Part shown: in pieces, positions 1 to 7,373 of the stretch
Position numbering within the stretch: the first letter of the stretch is position 1
Layout: each line of letters opens with the position of its first letter
NCBI GenBank assembly: GCA_919901555.1
Contig: CAKKPG010000034.1
Span: 1-37,825, forward strand
Origin: Nitrospiria bacterium
GTDB taxonomy: Bacteria; Nitrospirota; UBA9217
Length of the DNA: 37,825 nt
Reading direction: 5' to 3'
Position numbers and translations under genes: made by a program
Notes under the pieces: generated by a model
What the model was told of the DNA's origin: nothing
Databases searched by the model: none
Seen by the model: the letters and a program-made list of their open reading frames with translations, nothing else

Positions 1-73
1 GCTCGACCTCATGGGCATCGAGCAGCCGGCGGAGATGACGGGAAAGAGCCTGATAATTTCAAATCCCAAATAA
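1..73 (+). CDS. gpmI: C-terminal end of 2,3-bisphosphoglycerate-independent phosphoglycerate mutase (partial)
   Basis: The window opens inside a reading frame whose last 23 codons (from base 2) end at a TAA at 71-73. The tail reads LDLMGIEQPAEMTGKSLI followed by a few residues, which matches the usual end of cofactor-independent phosphoglycerate mutase (LLGI..P.EMTGKSL). That glycolytic enzyme interconverts 3- and 2-phosphoglycerate in the cytoplasm. Only the tail is present, so no catalytic residue can be checked. The motif is characteristic but short, and another alkaline-phosphatase-superfamily member is possible. Confidence 0.7.
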   Translation, partial: LDLMGIEQPAEMTGKSLIISNPK

Positions 74-239
74 CAAGCGCGAAATTCCGAGTTCCCAACG
101 CCGACATCCAAACGAGCTCCAGGCGCCTGGTCCGGCGTCTAAAAAGCTGAACATCGAAGCGTGGCCGCGGGGATTGTTTGAGATTTAGTCAGTTACGAGT
201 CAAATTCTTCTCAAAATGGCAAGAAAATCTAAGAACCAT

Positions 240-336
240 TTTACCACGGATTAACACGGAGTTGCACGGATGGAAAAAACCAAAAGACTGAATCTTGAAT
301 TCTTTTCCGTGTTTATCAGTGTGCATCCGTGGTAAA
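240..336. repeat. Imperfect palindromic intergenic repeat with ATCCGTGGTAAA ends
   Basis: A 12-bp terminal inverted repeat is exact: TTTACCACGGAT at 240-251 and ATCCGTGGTAAA at 325-336. A second complementary pair lies inside (AACACGGA at 253-260, TCCGTGTT at 306-313), so the element can fold into a long interrupted hairpin. It carries no reading frame of note. A related ATCCGTGG end appears near 15825. The rest of the 74-400 gap holds nothing else I can assign: no clear promoter or terminator. Such elements occur dispersed in many genomes and their function is unknown. Confidence 0.6.
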
Positions 337-400
337 TATGAATTTATTTTTAGTTCCGGCTTGTCCGGGTTAGGATTTGTCATTTGGAATTTCAACGATT

Positions 401-1123
401 ATGCCTATCCTCCATCGCCTCCTCGACTTCATCTTTCCCACCGCCTGCTCCTACTGCCGCTCGCCGGTGGAAGACTCCGTCATCCCCTTTTTCTGCGCTG
501 ATTGCTGGGCCGATTTTTCTCTCATCCAGGGGCAGGCCTGTCCGCGATGCGGCAGGCCCTTCGAGTCGCCGGAGGCGCTCTCCGCAAGTCCTGAACACGA
601 ATGCGGCGCGTGCAGGCAAAGGCCCCCTGAGTATGATCAGGCGCTGTCCGTCGGACATTTCGAGGGGCCGCTCCGGGAAGCCATTCACCAGTTCAAGTAC
701 CGGCCGTGCCTTTCTCTCGGAAAACCCCTGGCGCGGTGGATGGCGGGAAACGTTCATCTCCTTTCGGCGATAGATTTCGTCATGCCCGTGCCCCTTCACC
801 GCAAGAGACTGAGACATCGCGGGTTCAACCAGGCGCTCTTCCTTGCGCGGGGGATGAGCGAAGCGCACGGGATGCCGCTCTCCCTGGACAATCTTGCTCG
901 GATCCGTTATACCCGGCCGCAGGTGGAGCTCTCGGGAGCGCAGCGGATCGAGAACGTGGCGGGCGCCTTTTCCGTCAACCGCCCCGGCGAGATAGGCGGA
1001 ACGAGCGTGCTCCTCGTCGACGACGTGTTCACCACGGGCGCCACCTTGAATGAGTGCGCTGCCGTACTCAAGGGTGCGGGAGCGTCACGCGTCACGGCGC
1101 TCACCCTGGCACGGGCGCTGTGA
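401..1123 (+). CDS. comF: ComF family protein (double zinc ribbon plus phosphoribosyltransferase fold)
   Basis: The protein is 240 aa when started at ATG 401 (MPILHRLLDFIFP); an upstream in-frame TTG at 377 adds only eight unconvincing residues. The N-terminal third carries four zinc-ribbon cysteine pairs (CSYC, CADC, CPRC, CGAC). The C-terminal part is a type I phosphoribosyltransferase-like domain with the PRPP-binding loop VLLVDDVFTTGAT near residues 205-217. ComF proteins support DNA uptake in competent bacteria, but the family is widespread in species not known to be competent, so the role here is uncertain. Length is normal. No strong ribosome-binding site is seen. It follows gpmI after a repeat-filled gap and is probably transcribed separately from the operon downstream. 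Confidence 0.85.
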   Translation: MPILHRLLDFIFPTACSYCRSPVEDSVIPFFCADCWADFSLIQGQACPRCGRPFESPEALSASPEHECGACRQRPPEYDQALSVGHFEGPLREAIHQFKYRPCLSLGKPLARWMAGNVHLLSAIDFVMPVPLHRKRLRHRGFNQALFLARGMSEAHGMPLSLDNLARIRYTRPQVELSGAQRIENVAGAFSVNRPGEIGGTSVLLVDDVFTTGATLNECAAVLKGAGASRVTALTLARAL

Positions 1124-1227
1124 ACCGGCGCCGCCGGGCCTTCCCCCCTCCCGTGAAGGCGTTCGTACGCCACCGGAGAAATACGGATTTTTTGACTCCT
1201 GTCACGGGGACCCCTTCTTTTCAAACC

Positions 1228-1256
1228 TTGACAATTCCGCATCCCTTGGCTATATT
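1228..1256 (+). promoter_or_regulatory. Sigma70-type promoter of the LPP20/CsgG envelope operon
   Basis: TTGACA at 1228-1233 and TATATT at 1251-1256 are separated by exactly 17 bp. Transcription would start near 1263, leaving a leader of about 180 nt before the first gene at 1444. The leader contains a perfect AAGGAGGTGA sequence (1363-1372) without a properly spaced start codon, followed by a small hairpin (GAAGAAA 1371-1377 with TTTCTTC 1383-1389). The rest of the 1124-1443 gap shows nothing else. Confidence 0.65.
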
Positions 1257-1443
1257 TTTACAGTCGCGCGTAGCAAAAAACCCTTGAAAAGGTGAATATT
1301 ACCTTGACTTAGAACAGGGTATGCGGATAAGCTTACACTGTCAGAAAAAAATCAAGATTCAAAAGGAGGTGAAGAAAGAACTTTTCTTCCTCTGCCGTAC
1401 TAAAGATTGATTTCAAACCATATTTATTAAAGGGAGGTATACC

Positions 1444-2301
1444 ATGTTTGGAACACGATCAATGTATGTCGTTATCATGCTGCTGGTCTTCATGCTTGCG
1501 GCGGGCGCCGCATCGGCGCAGCTCGTCGGAACGGTGAAGGACGTGATGGAGCCGGTGGGCCAGACGGGCAAGGTTGACTGGAGCACGGGTGTCATCACCG
1601 CCGTAGGCATCGGCGCGCCCCCGGCGCAGCCGGCGAACGCGGCGCAGGCGCGCGCCATGGCCGAGCGGGCCGCCCAGGTGGTGGCGCTCAGGAATCTTCT
1701 CGAAGCGGTCAAGGGAGTGCGCGTGGATTCCACGACGCTCGTGGAAAACTTCATGGTCACGAGCGACGCCATCCGCACCGAGGTGAGCGGCTTTGTTCAG
1801 GGCGCCATGATCATGGACAAGAAGTACATGTCCGACGGTTCCGTGGAGGTCACCGTAGGGATGAAGCTCACCGGCGCCCTTGCCGATGCGCTGCTGCCCA
1901 AGACGCCCCCCACCCCGCCCACGGGCATTACGGGGACCCTCTCTCCGGCCACTCCCGGCCAGGCATATACCGGCCTCATCGTGGACGCGAGAGGGCTCGG
2001 CGTCAGACCGGCCATTGCCCCCAAGATCGTAAACGAGGACGGCAAGGAAGTGTACGGGTCGGCATGGATCAGCAGGGATTACGCGGTGCGCGAAGGCATG
2101 GTGGGGTATCTGAAGGACCCCATCGCGGCCCAGACCAACCCGCGCGTGACGGACAGGCCGCTCATGGTCAAGGCGCTCAAGGTCTCGGGTGAAGGCCGGG
2201 TCGACCTCACGATTACAAACGCCGACGCCGCAATGCTGCACGGTGTCGCGCAGAACCTGAGCTTCCTCGAAAAGTGCCGGGTCATAATCCTGGTGGACTA
2301 A
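1444..2301 (+). CDS. LPP20-family-like exported protein, paralogue 1
   Basis: The protein is 285 aa and starts at ATG 1444 behind the ribosome-binding site GGGAGGT. An N-terminal signal peptide (residues 1-25) ends in ASA, suggesting signal peptidase I cleavage; there is no lipobox. Residues about 50-140 carry the LPP20-type pattern: GIGAPP, then NAAQARAMAERAAQVVALRN, then KGVRVDS and a DGSVEV strand. That pattern is known from Helicobacter LPP20 and Vibrio FlgP, which are outer-membrane-associated. A second conserved block (TGLIVDARGLG to the C-terminal CRVIILVD, residues about 172-285) recurs in the paralogue at 5076 and is not a domain I recognise. It is the first gene of a six-gene exported-protein operon. 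The function is unknown; a structural envelope role is inferred. Confidence 0.75.
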   Translation: MFGTRSMYVVIMLLVFMLAAGAASAQLVGTVKDVMEPVGQTGKVDWSTGVITAVGIGAPPAQPANAAQARAMAERAAQVVALRNLLEAVKGVRVDSTTLVENFMVTSDAIRTEVSGFVQGAMIMDKKYMSDGSVEVTVGMKLTGALADALLPKTPPTPPTGITGTLSPATPGQAYTGLIVDARGLGVRPAIAPKIVNEDGKEVYGSAWISRDYAVREGMVGYLKDPIAAQTNPRVTDRPLMVKALKVSGEGRVDLTITNADAAMLHGVAQNLSFLEKCRVIILVD

Positions 2302-2346
2302 TCGGCACGATTTAAGCATACTTAACAACCTTATGGGAGGTACAGA

Positions 2347-3513
2347 ATGGTTACCCGCATAAAGCACCTTTTTTTGATTGCCGCTGCCGTGGCGCTCATT
2401 GCCACGGGCTGTGTAAAGCCGGCGCCGTCGACCTCGGTCATGGACACCCCGGAATACCACTACAAGAACGGCCTTAAGTATCTTGACAAGGACCAGATCG
2501 ACGACGCCATGAAGTCCTTCGACCGGGCCATCGCCCTCGACCCCAAGTCACCCCTGGGGTATATCGGCAAGGGGCTGGCCTTCGGCAAGAAGGGCGACTT
2601 CAAGGCCGCCTTCGACAACATGGACAAGGGCAAAAGCTATGACCGGGGCATCGAGGCCCGCATCGGCATGATCCGTCTCTACGGCATGCAGATGGTCAAG
2701 GAAACCCGCAAGGCCAAGGACCTGCTCATGAGCGCCGAGAGCGAGTTCAAGTCCGCCAAGGACAAGGACCCGAACAACGCCCGGCTCTACTACTATATGG
2801 GCACGGCGTACAAGGTCGCCCTCGACTTCGACAAGTCCGCAGACATGTTCCGCAAGGTCCTCGATCTGAACAAGGACTTCACCGCCGAGGCCAATGCCGA
2901 GTGGGCCGTGATCCAGAAGATCCAGCGCGCCGCACCGGGCACGGAGATCGGCAAGAAGATCGCCCTCATCGACAAGATCGACCGGGCCGACGTGTCCGCG
3001 CTGTTTGTGCAGGAAATGGACCTGGAAAAGCTCTTCACCAAGCGCGGTCCGAAGAACTACGACACCGGGTTCAAGGCGCCCACGGAGACGACCACGCAGT
3101 TCTCGCCGGACAAGACCGTGAAGATGGAAGCTGCCACGGACATCGCCGACAGCTGGCTCAAGCCGAGCATCGATACGGTGCTCAAGCTCCAGGTGCGCGG
3201 CCTCGAAGCCGGCCCGAACCATACCTTTGAGCCGAACAAGCTCATCACCAAGGGCGAGTTTGCCCTCATGCTCGAGGACATCCTCATCAAGGTGACGGGC
3301 GACGAGAAGCTCGCAACGAAGTACATCGGAGCGACCTCTCCCTTCCCGGATGTGCGGAACGACCACTACGCGTTCAGCTCCATCATGACCGCGACCTCCC
3401 GGGGCTTCCTGGAAGCGGACAAGGCGACCGGTGAGTACAGGCCCGGTGATTCCGTTTCCGGCGCCGATGCGCTCCTCGCGATCCGCGAGTTCAAGAACCA
3501 GCTTAAATTCTAA
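2347..3513 (+). CDS. Lipoprotein with TPR repeats and a C-terminal SLH-like domain
   Basis: The protein is 388 aa, started at ATG 2347 after the ribosome-binding site GGGAGGT. A lipoprotein signal ends in the lipobox LIATGC (Cys22), so the protein should be lipid-anchored. Residues about 37-180 contain tetratricopeptide repeats (YHYKNGLKYLDKDQIDDAM.SFDRAIALDP is the first; another covers LYYYMGTAYKVALDFDKSADMFRKVLDL). The C-terminal 90 residues resemble an S-layer homology module, with ITKGEFALMLEDIL, FPDVRNDHYAFSSI and GFLEADKATGEYRPGDSVSGADAL. SLH domains usually bind cell-wall polymers or other envelope layers; TPRs bind proteins. An adaptor or scaffold role for the operon's products is inferred. 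The gene lies 45 bp after the first LPP20-like gene and is followed by a terminator hairpin. Confidence 0.8.
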   Translation: MVTRIKHLFLIAAAVALIATGCVKPAPSTSVMDTPEYHYKNGLKYLDKDQIDDAMKSFDRAIALDPKSPLGYIGKGLAFGKKGDFKAAFDNMDKGKSYDRGIEARIGMIRLYGMQMVKETRKAKDLLMSAESEFKSAKDKDPNNARLYYYMGTAYKVALDFDKSADMFRKVLDLNKDFTAEANAEWAVIQKIQRAAPGTEIGKKIALIDKIDRADVSALFVQEMDLEKLFTKRGPKNYDTGFKAPTETTTQFSPDKTVKMEAATDIADSWLKPSIDTVLKLQVRGLEAGPNHTFEPNKLITKGEFALMLEDILIKVTGDEKLATKYIGATSPFPDVRNDHYAFSSIMTATSRGFLEADKATGEYRPGDSVSGADALLAIREFKNQLKF

Positions 3514-3527
3514 CGAAAAGGAGCATG

Positions 3528-3559
3528 CCCGTCCCGCGTTCCGGCGGGGCGGGTTTTTT
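3528..3559 (+). terminator. Intrinsic terminator or attenuator inside the envelope operon
   Basis: The arms CCCGTCCCGC (3528-3537) and GCGGGGCGGG (3544-3553) form a 10-bp stem with one G-U pair, followed at once by six T residues (3554-3559). This is a textbook factor-independent terminator on the plus strand. It ends only six bases before the next start codon at 3566, so it also occupies the space where a ribosome-binding site would lie. It may tune expression of the downstream genes rather than end the operon. Confidence 0.75.
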
Positions 3560-3565
3560 GATGCC

Positions 3566-4951
3566 ATGGGAAACAAACATTTTTACGCAATTATAATTCT
3601 TTTAGTTTTTATCCTTCCGTCGTCGTCGGCCCATGCCGGACTTTCCGTTCTCGAAGGCGAGCATACGGTGGTCTATGATATCGTCAACCCCCGGGGCGTG
3701 GCCTTTATTCCCAATTACTCCAACGATTCCTTCGAGCAAAAGGTGATCAGCCAGGACGAGTTCAGCAAGCGCGTAAGGGTGACGGCAAAGATGCACCCCC
3801 TGAAGACGCGTACGCCTTATCCGATCGCTCCGGGATCCATTCCTGCTGCCGTCACGCCCTATCTGATGCCGGAAAAAGACCGGCAGTCAAACGATCCTTC
3901 CCTTATGAGGCTGGCCCGTGAGATAACCCAGGGAAGCCGTCATGCCGGCGAAGCAGGGAACGCCATCCTCTCCTGGATCGCCGACGCCTTGACCTTCGAC
4001 ACGAGCATCACCGTGCCTTCCGATGCGCTCTCCGCCCTGCGGTACAAGCGGGCCTATTGCGTGGGGTATTCCAACCTGGCCGTGGCGCTGCTCCGGGCAG
4101 CCGGCATTCCGGCCCGCGTGGCCCACGGGTACCTTCCCCCGGGTTACGAGTGGGGGTTTTCCAAGGAGTACTGGGGCGTCAAAGTGAACGACGGCGGGTT
4201 CCATGCCTACCTGGAAATATTCTATCCCGAGACGGGATGGGTGTTTTCCGACGCGGAACATTCTCATCACTTCGTGGACCCCTTCCATATCATCCTCCGC
4301 CTCGACGGCATGGACATGCCCGGGGCCTATGCAGGCGGATACCTTGAGGTGGACAAGGCCACGTTCTATACCATCTTCCAGGAAGAGGACAAGACCGTGA
4401 TGGTCGACGAACTTCCGCAGCCGAAAGCAAAGCGTCTTGGCCGTCGTCTTTATGACCGCCAGCACTCGGCCCTCGTAACAGGCCGCGTGAGCGATGCCGC
4501 AGGCGCGGCAGTGGCCAAAGGCACGGCGGTGATGTGGAAGGACGGGAGAGGAACGCCCACTCCCTTTGCGGACGGCCGCTACGCCGCGGCGCTGGCGAAT
4601 CCCGGAAAGTACCGGGTGGAGCTCAAGGGCCCCGGTTTTGCAAAATCCTCCCAGGAGATCCAGGTCGAGCAGGGCCAGGTGTACCGCCTCAATTTCACGC
4701 TGCGGCCGGGCGGAGTCATCAGGGGCAAGGTTGTTGATGCCGCAGGCAGGCCCGTTCAGGACGGCGACGTGTTCTACCGCGACGGGAACACGAGTTATGG
4801 TGTCTCCATTAACGCAGACGGGACATACCGGATCGAAGGCCTTGCCCCCGGCCAGTACAGCGTCAAGGTCCTGATCGGCGACAAGAGCGTTTCCCGGACC
4901 GGAAAAGTTGATGCAGGAAAAGAAATAGTTCTGGATTTTGTGCTAAAATAG
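3566..4951 (+). CDS. Exported transglutaminase-like protein with two carboxypeptidase-regulatory-like domains
   Basis: The protein is 461 aa from ATG 3566, chosen because a clean signal peptide follows (hydrophobic AIIILLVFILP ending in AHA). The frame is open upstream to 3431, but that overlaps the previous gene. A transglutaminase-like core shows the expected triad: Cys165 in YKRAYCVGYSNL, His213 in FHAYLEIFYP and Asp229 in VFSDAEHS. Residues about 295-380 and 385-461 look like two carboxypeptidase D regulatory-like beta sandwiches (VTGRVSDAAGAAV and IRGKVVDAAGRPV starts). Enzymes of this fold crosslink or cleave peptides, and in exported bacterial forms many act as proteases on envelope proteins. 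Substrates here are unknown; operon partners are natural candidates. The start sits just after a terminator hairpin and no normal ribosome-binding site is visible. Confidence 0.8.
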   Translation: MGNKHFYAIIILLVFILPSSSAHAGLSVLEGEHTVVYDIVNPRGVAFIPNYSNDSFEQKVISQDEFSKRVRVTAKMHPLKTRTPYPIAPGSIPAAVTPYLMPEKDRQSNDPSLMRLAREITQGSRHAGEAGNAILSWIADALTFDTSITVPSDALSALRYKRAYCVGYSNLAVALLRAAGIPARVAHGYLPPGYEWGFSKEYWGVKVNDGGFHAYLEIFYPETGWVFSDAEHSHHFVDPFHIILRLDGMDMPGAYAGGYLEVDKATFYTIFQEEDKTVMVDELPQPKAKRLGRRLYDRQHSALVTGRVSDAAGAAVAKGTAVMWKDGRGTPTPFADGRYAAALANPGKYRVELKGPGFAKSSQEIQVEQGQVYRLNFTLRPGGVIRGKVVDAAGRPVQDGDVFYRDGNTSYGVSINADGTYRIEGLAPGQYSVKVLIGDKSVSRTGKVDAGKEIVLDFVLK

Positions 4952-5008
4952 TAGGGTGCCGTAAACACCCTGCCGGATCATTGAGCATATTAATGGAGCG
5001 GGGTCGTT

Positions 5009-5083
5009 ATGGAACCGAAGAAAGGCGTATGTGCCGAGATGGCGGGAAAACCTCAAGAAGCAGAGAGGGATTACGATGAATAG
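5009..5083 (+). CDS. Possible 24-residue upstream ORF coupled to the second LPP20-like gene
   Basis: ATG 5009 is preceded by GGAG at a spacing of about 10 and opens a 24-codon frame (starting MEPKKGVCAEM) that stops at TAG 5081-5083. The stop overlaps the start region of the next gene (ATG 5076), an arrangement that permits translational coupling. The peptide is hydrophilic and resembles nothing I know. It may be a leader peptide or chance. Confidence 0.25.
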   Translation: MEPKKGVCAEMAGKPQEAERDYDE

Positions 5084-6137
5084 ACGTGTGGTGATGGCGG
5101 TGTTCCTGTCAATGAGCATCGTGGGCGCCGGATTGACCGGTGCGCAGACCCTCGGTCCGTCCGATGCAGTAGAGTCCCTCGGCTCCGGCACGGTCAACTG
5201 GACCACTGGCGAGGTCTACGCCACGGGCATCGGCGCGCCGCCCGCACGGCCCGCGAACGCGGCGCAGGCGCGGGCCATGGCTGAGCGCGCCGCGCAGGTG
5301 GTGGCGCTCAGGAACCTGCTCGAGACGGTGAAGGGTGTGCGGGTTGATTCCGAGACCGTTGTTGAGAACTTCATGACAAAGAGCGATGTCATCAGAACGA
5401 AGGTTGACGGCATCGTCAAAGGCGCGAGAATCGTGAAGAAACAGTTTATGTCCGACGGCTCCGTGGAGGTGCTCGTGGCAATGCCCATGAAGGGCGCGTT
5501 TTTAAACACCGTGCTGCCCGAGACCTTCGGCGGGACATCGGTGAGCCCCGTTCCGGTGAGACCGGCGCCGATGCCTCAGAAACCTGCGGACACAAGGCCG
5601 GCTCCTCCGTTGCCGGAACCGGCCAGGCCGATGCCGCCTCAACCGGCGCCGGAGAAGAAAGCAGAGCCGGTGAAGCCGATGCAGCCGCAGCCGGCACAGC
5701 CGGAAAAGAAGGCCGAACCGGCAAAACCGGAGCCTTCGCAGCCGTTACCTGCTCCGGCGCTCCCGCCCCAGTCACCGCCGAGCGTTGCGTTCCAGGGCGG
5801 CGTTGCCACGGGGCTCGTGATCGACGGAAGAGGTCTCGGCCTCAGGCCGGCGCTTCTCCCGAAGGTCCTCGACCCCCGGGGACAGGAGATATACGTCGGA
5901 CAGGTCGTTACGAGGACAAACGCCGTAGAGGCGGGTGTTGCCGGGTATGCCAAGGACGTGAATGCCGCGGCCAACAATTTCCGGGTCACGGACAACCCTG
6001 CCGTGATCAAGGGAGTTCAGGCGGCAGGTGCGGCGCGGACGGATGTGGTGCTCGGCCAGGCCGACGCGCAGATGCTCCGCGACCTGAGCAGAAGGGGTGA
6101 TTTTCTCCAGAACTGCAGGGTGATCATTGTCTACTAA
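5076..6137 (+). CDS. LPP20-family-like exported protein, paralogue 2, with a proline-rich linker
   Basis: The protein is 353 aa from ATG 5076, which is followed by a signal peptide (MNRRVVMAVFLSMSIVGAGL); a longer frame from 5031 would place 15 charged residues in front of it. The LPP20-like block (GIGAPPARPANAAQARAMAERAAQ..., DGSVEV) and the C-terminal block (TGLVIDGRGLG to CRVIIVY) match the paralogue at 1444. The two blocks are separated here by about 75 residues rich in Pro, Ala, Glu and Lys, with repeated PEKKAEP and QPAP units. Such linkers often span the periplasm or peptidoglycan, so this version may reach further than its paralogue. The function is unknown. It lies between the transglutaminase-like and CsgG-like genes. 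Confidence 0.75.
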   Translation: MNRRVVMAVFLSMSIVGAGLTGAQTLGPSDAVESLGSGTVNWTTGEVYATGIGAPPARPANAAQARAMAERAAQVVALRNLLETVKGVRVDSETVVENFMTKSDVIRTKVDGIVKGARIVKKQFMSDGSVEVLVAMPMKGAFLNTVLPETFGGTSVSPVPVRPAPMPQKPADTRPAPPLPEPARPMPPQPAPEKKAEPVKPMQPQPAQPEKKAEPAKPEPSQPLPAPALPPQSPPSVAFQGGVATGLVIDGRGLGLRPALLPKVLDPRGQEIYVGQVVTRTNAVEAGVAGYAKDVNAAANNFRVTDNPAVIKGVQAAGAARTDVVLGQADAQMLRDLSRRGDFLQNCRVIIVY

Positions 6138-6226
6138 TCGCAGAAGAAGCGGGATATGTGTATATCCTGTTTTTTTGAAAAGGATATTTTGATCGTAAGT
6201 CTAATTCGTGTCCGGAGGTAATGCAA

Positions 6227-7357
6227 ATGGTTCTTAAAAAGGTAAAGGTAGTGGTAATGGCGATGCTGGTTTCGTTTGTTGCAGCGGCATGTGCTCAGAT
6301 GAATGTCGAGGAGGAGACCATCAAGATCAACGGGCCCAAGTACCGGATTGCCGTGGTCGAGTTCCGTGATGAATTTTCCGGCGTGGGCGGAACAGCCGCC
6401 GGCACCGGAAACGCCGGCCGCGACGTAGTGAACGCCTATGTGAACCTCCTCAACAAAGCTGTCGGCGAGGGAGGCCCCGGTCTTAAGACGGTGGGCGCGG
6501 GCGCATCGAAGATGCTCGAGACGGCCCTCGTGAAATCGGGGAACTTCGAGGTCTTCACCCGGCAGGAGATGGACAAGGTCATGAAAGAACAGGCCCTGGG
6601 CCAGAGCGGCGCCATCACCCCGCAGTCGGCGGCAAAGGTGGGGCAGCTGATCGGGGTGAACGCAATCGTGATCGGCACCGTGACGGAGTTCGGCGAGAAA
6701 AAATCCGGGACGTCCGTCAGCGGCCAGACCATGCGGGCGCTCACTGGCGGCAATAATAGAAACCAGGGTCTGGCAGGAATGCTCCTCTCCGGCGGACTGG
6801 GATTCTCCAAGGCCGAGGCCAGGGTGGTCATCGACGTGCAGTTGATCGACACGACGACAGGGCGCATCATCCTCGCCGAGAGTTCGGAAGGGAAAGAGTC
6901 CAGTATGGGCATTTCGATCGCGGGGATCAGCACCGGGTCGTCCATCGACGACACGCAGGTGGGCAAGGCGCTCAGGAAGTCCATCCGGAGGCTGGTGAAC
7001 GCCATCAGCAAACAGATGGCGAACACGCCGTGGAGCGCGAAGATCGTGAAGGTGACGGGGCGCGATATTATCATCAATGCAGGCATGAATTCCAACGTCC
7101 TGCCGGGCTCATCGTTTCTTGTCTACAAAAAGGGCGAAGAGCTGAAGGACCCGTCGACGGGAGAGTCGCTCGGCTTTGAGGAAACGCTTGCGGGAGAGGC
7201 AATGGCGACCCAGATCATGGAGCGTGTGACCAAGGCGATGGTGAAATCGGGCGCCGGGTTCAGCACGGGAGACATCGTGCGGCTCAAGCCCGAGCCCGTG
7301 GCGCCTCCTGCTCCTGCGGCAACCGCGGCAAATACCGCTGCGCCGGCCGCAAAATAA
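6227..7357 (+). CDS. CsgG/FlgT-like lipoprotein
   Basis: ATG 6227 is preferred over ATG 6221 because GGAGG (6214-6218) then sits eight bases away instead of two. The product is 376 aa with a lipoprotein signal ending near FVAAAC. The body shows CsgG-type features: YRIAVVEFRDE near the start, then MLETALVKSGNFEVFTRQE, and GVNAIVIGTVTEFG. CsgG forms the outer-membrane curli secretion pore. The C-terminal 100 residues (VKVTGRDIIINAGMNSNVLPGSSFLVYKKG... GDIVRLK) resemble the SH3-like C-terminal domain of the Vibrio flagellar protein FlgT. The very C-terminus is an Ala/Pro tail. No curli genes (csgA, csgB) are in the window, so the partners are more likely the LPP20-like proteins beside it. Confidence 0.8.
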   Translation: MVLKKVKVVVMAMLVSFVAAACAQMNVEEETIKINGPKYRIAVVEFRDEFSGVGGTAAGTGNAGRDVVNAYVNLLNKAVGEGGPGLKTVGAGASKMLETALVKSGNFEVFTRQEMDKVMKEQALGQSGAITPQSAAKVGQLIGVNAIVIGTVTEFGEKKSGTSVSGQTMRALTGGNNRNQGLAGMLLSGGLGFSKAEARVVIDVQLIDTTTGRIILAESSEGKESSMGISIAGISTGSSIDDTQVGKALRKSIRRLVNAISKQMANTPWSAKIVKVTGRDIIINAGMNSNVLPGSSFLVYKKGEELKDPSTGESLGFEETLAGEAMATQIMERVTKAMVKSGAGFSTGDIVRLKPEPVAPPAPAATAANTAAPAAK

Positions 7358-7373
7358 TGAAAGGGACCCAGCC

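Noticed and set aside
1459-2460. Long open frame on the minus strand opposite the first LPP20-like gene
   Set aside because: It is a GC-rich antisense shadow with no start signal or recognisable domain; the plus-strand protein is clearly real. The same holds for the long minus-strand frames at 2548-3576 and 21868-22944.
6227-7357. Calling the CsgG-like gene part of a curli system
   Set aside because: There is no csgA, csgB, csgE or csgF nearby, and the C-terminal domain is FlgT-like.
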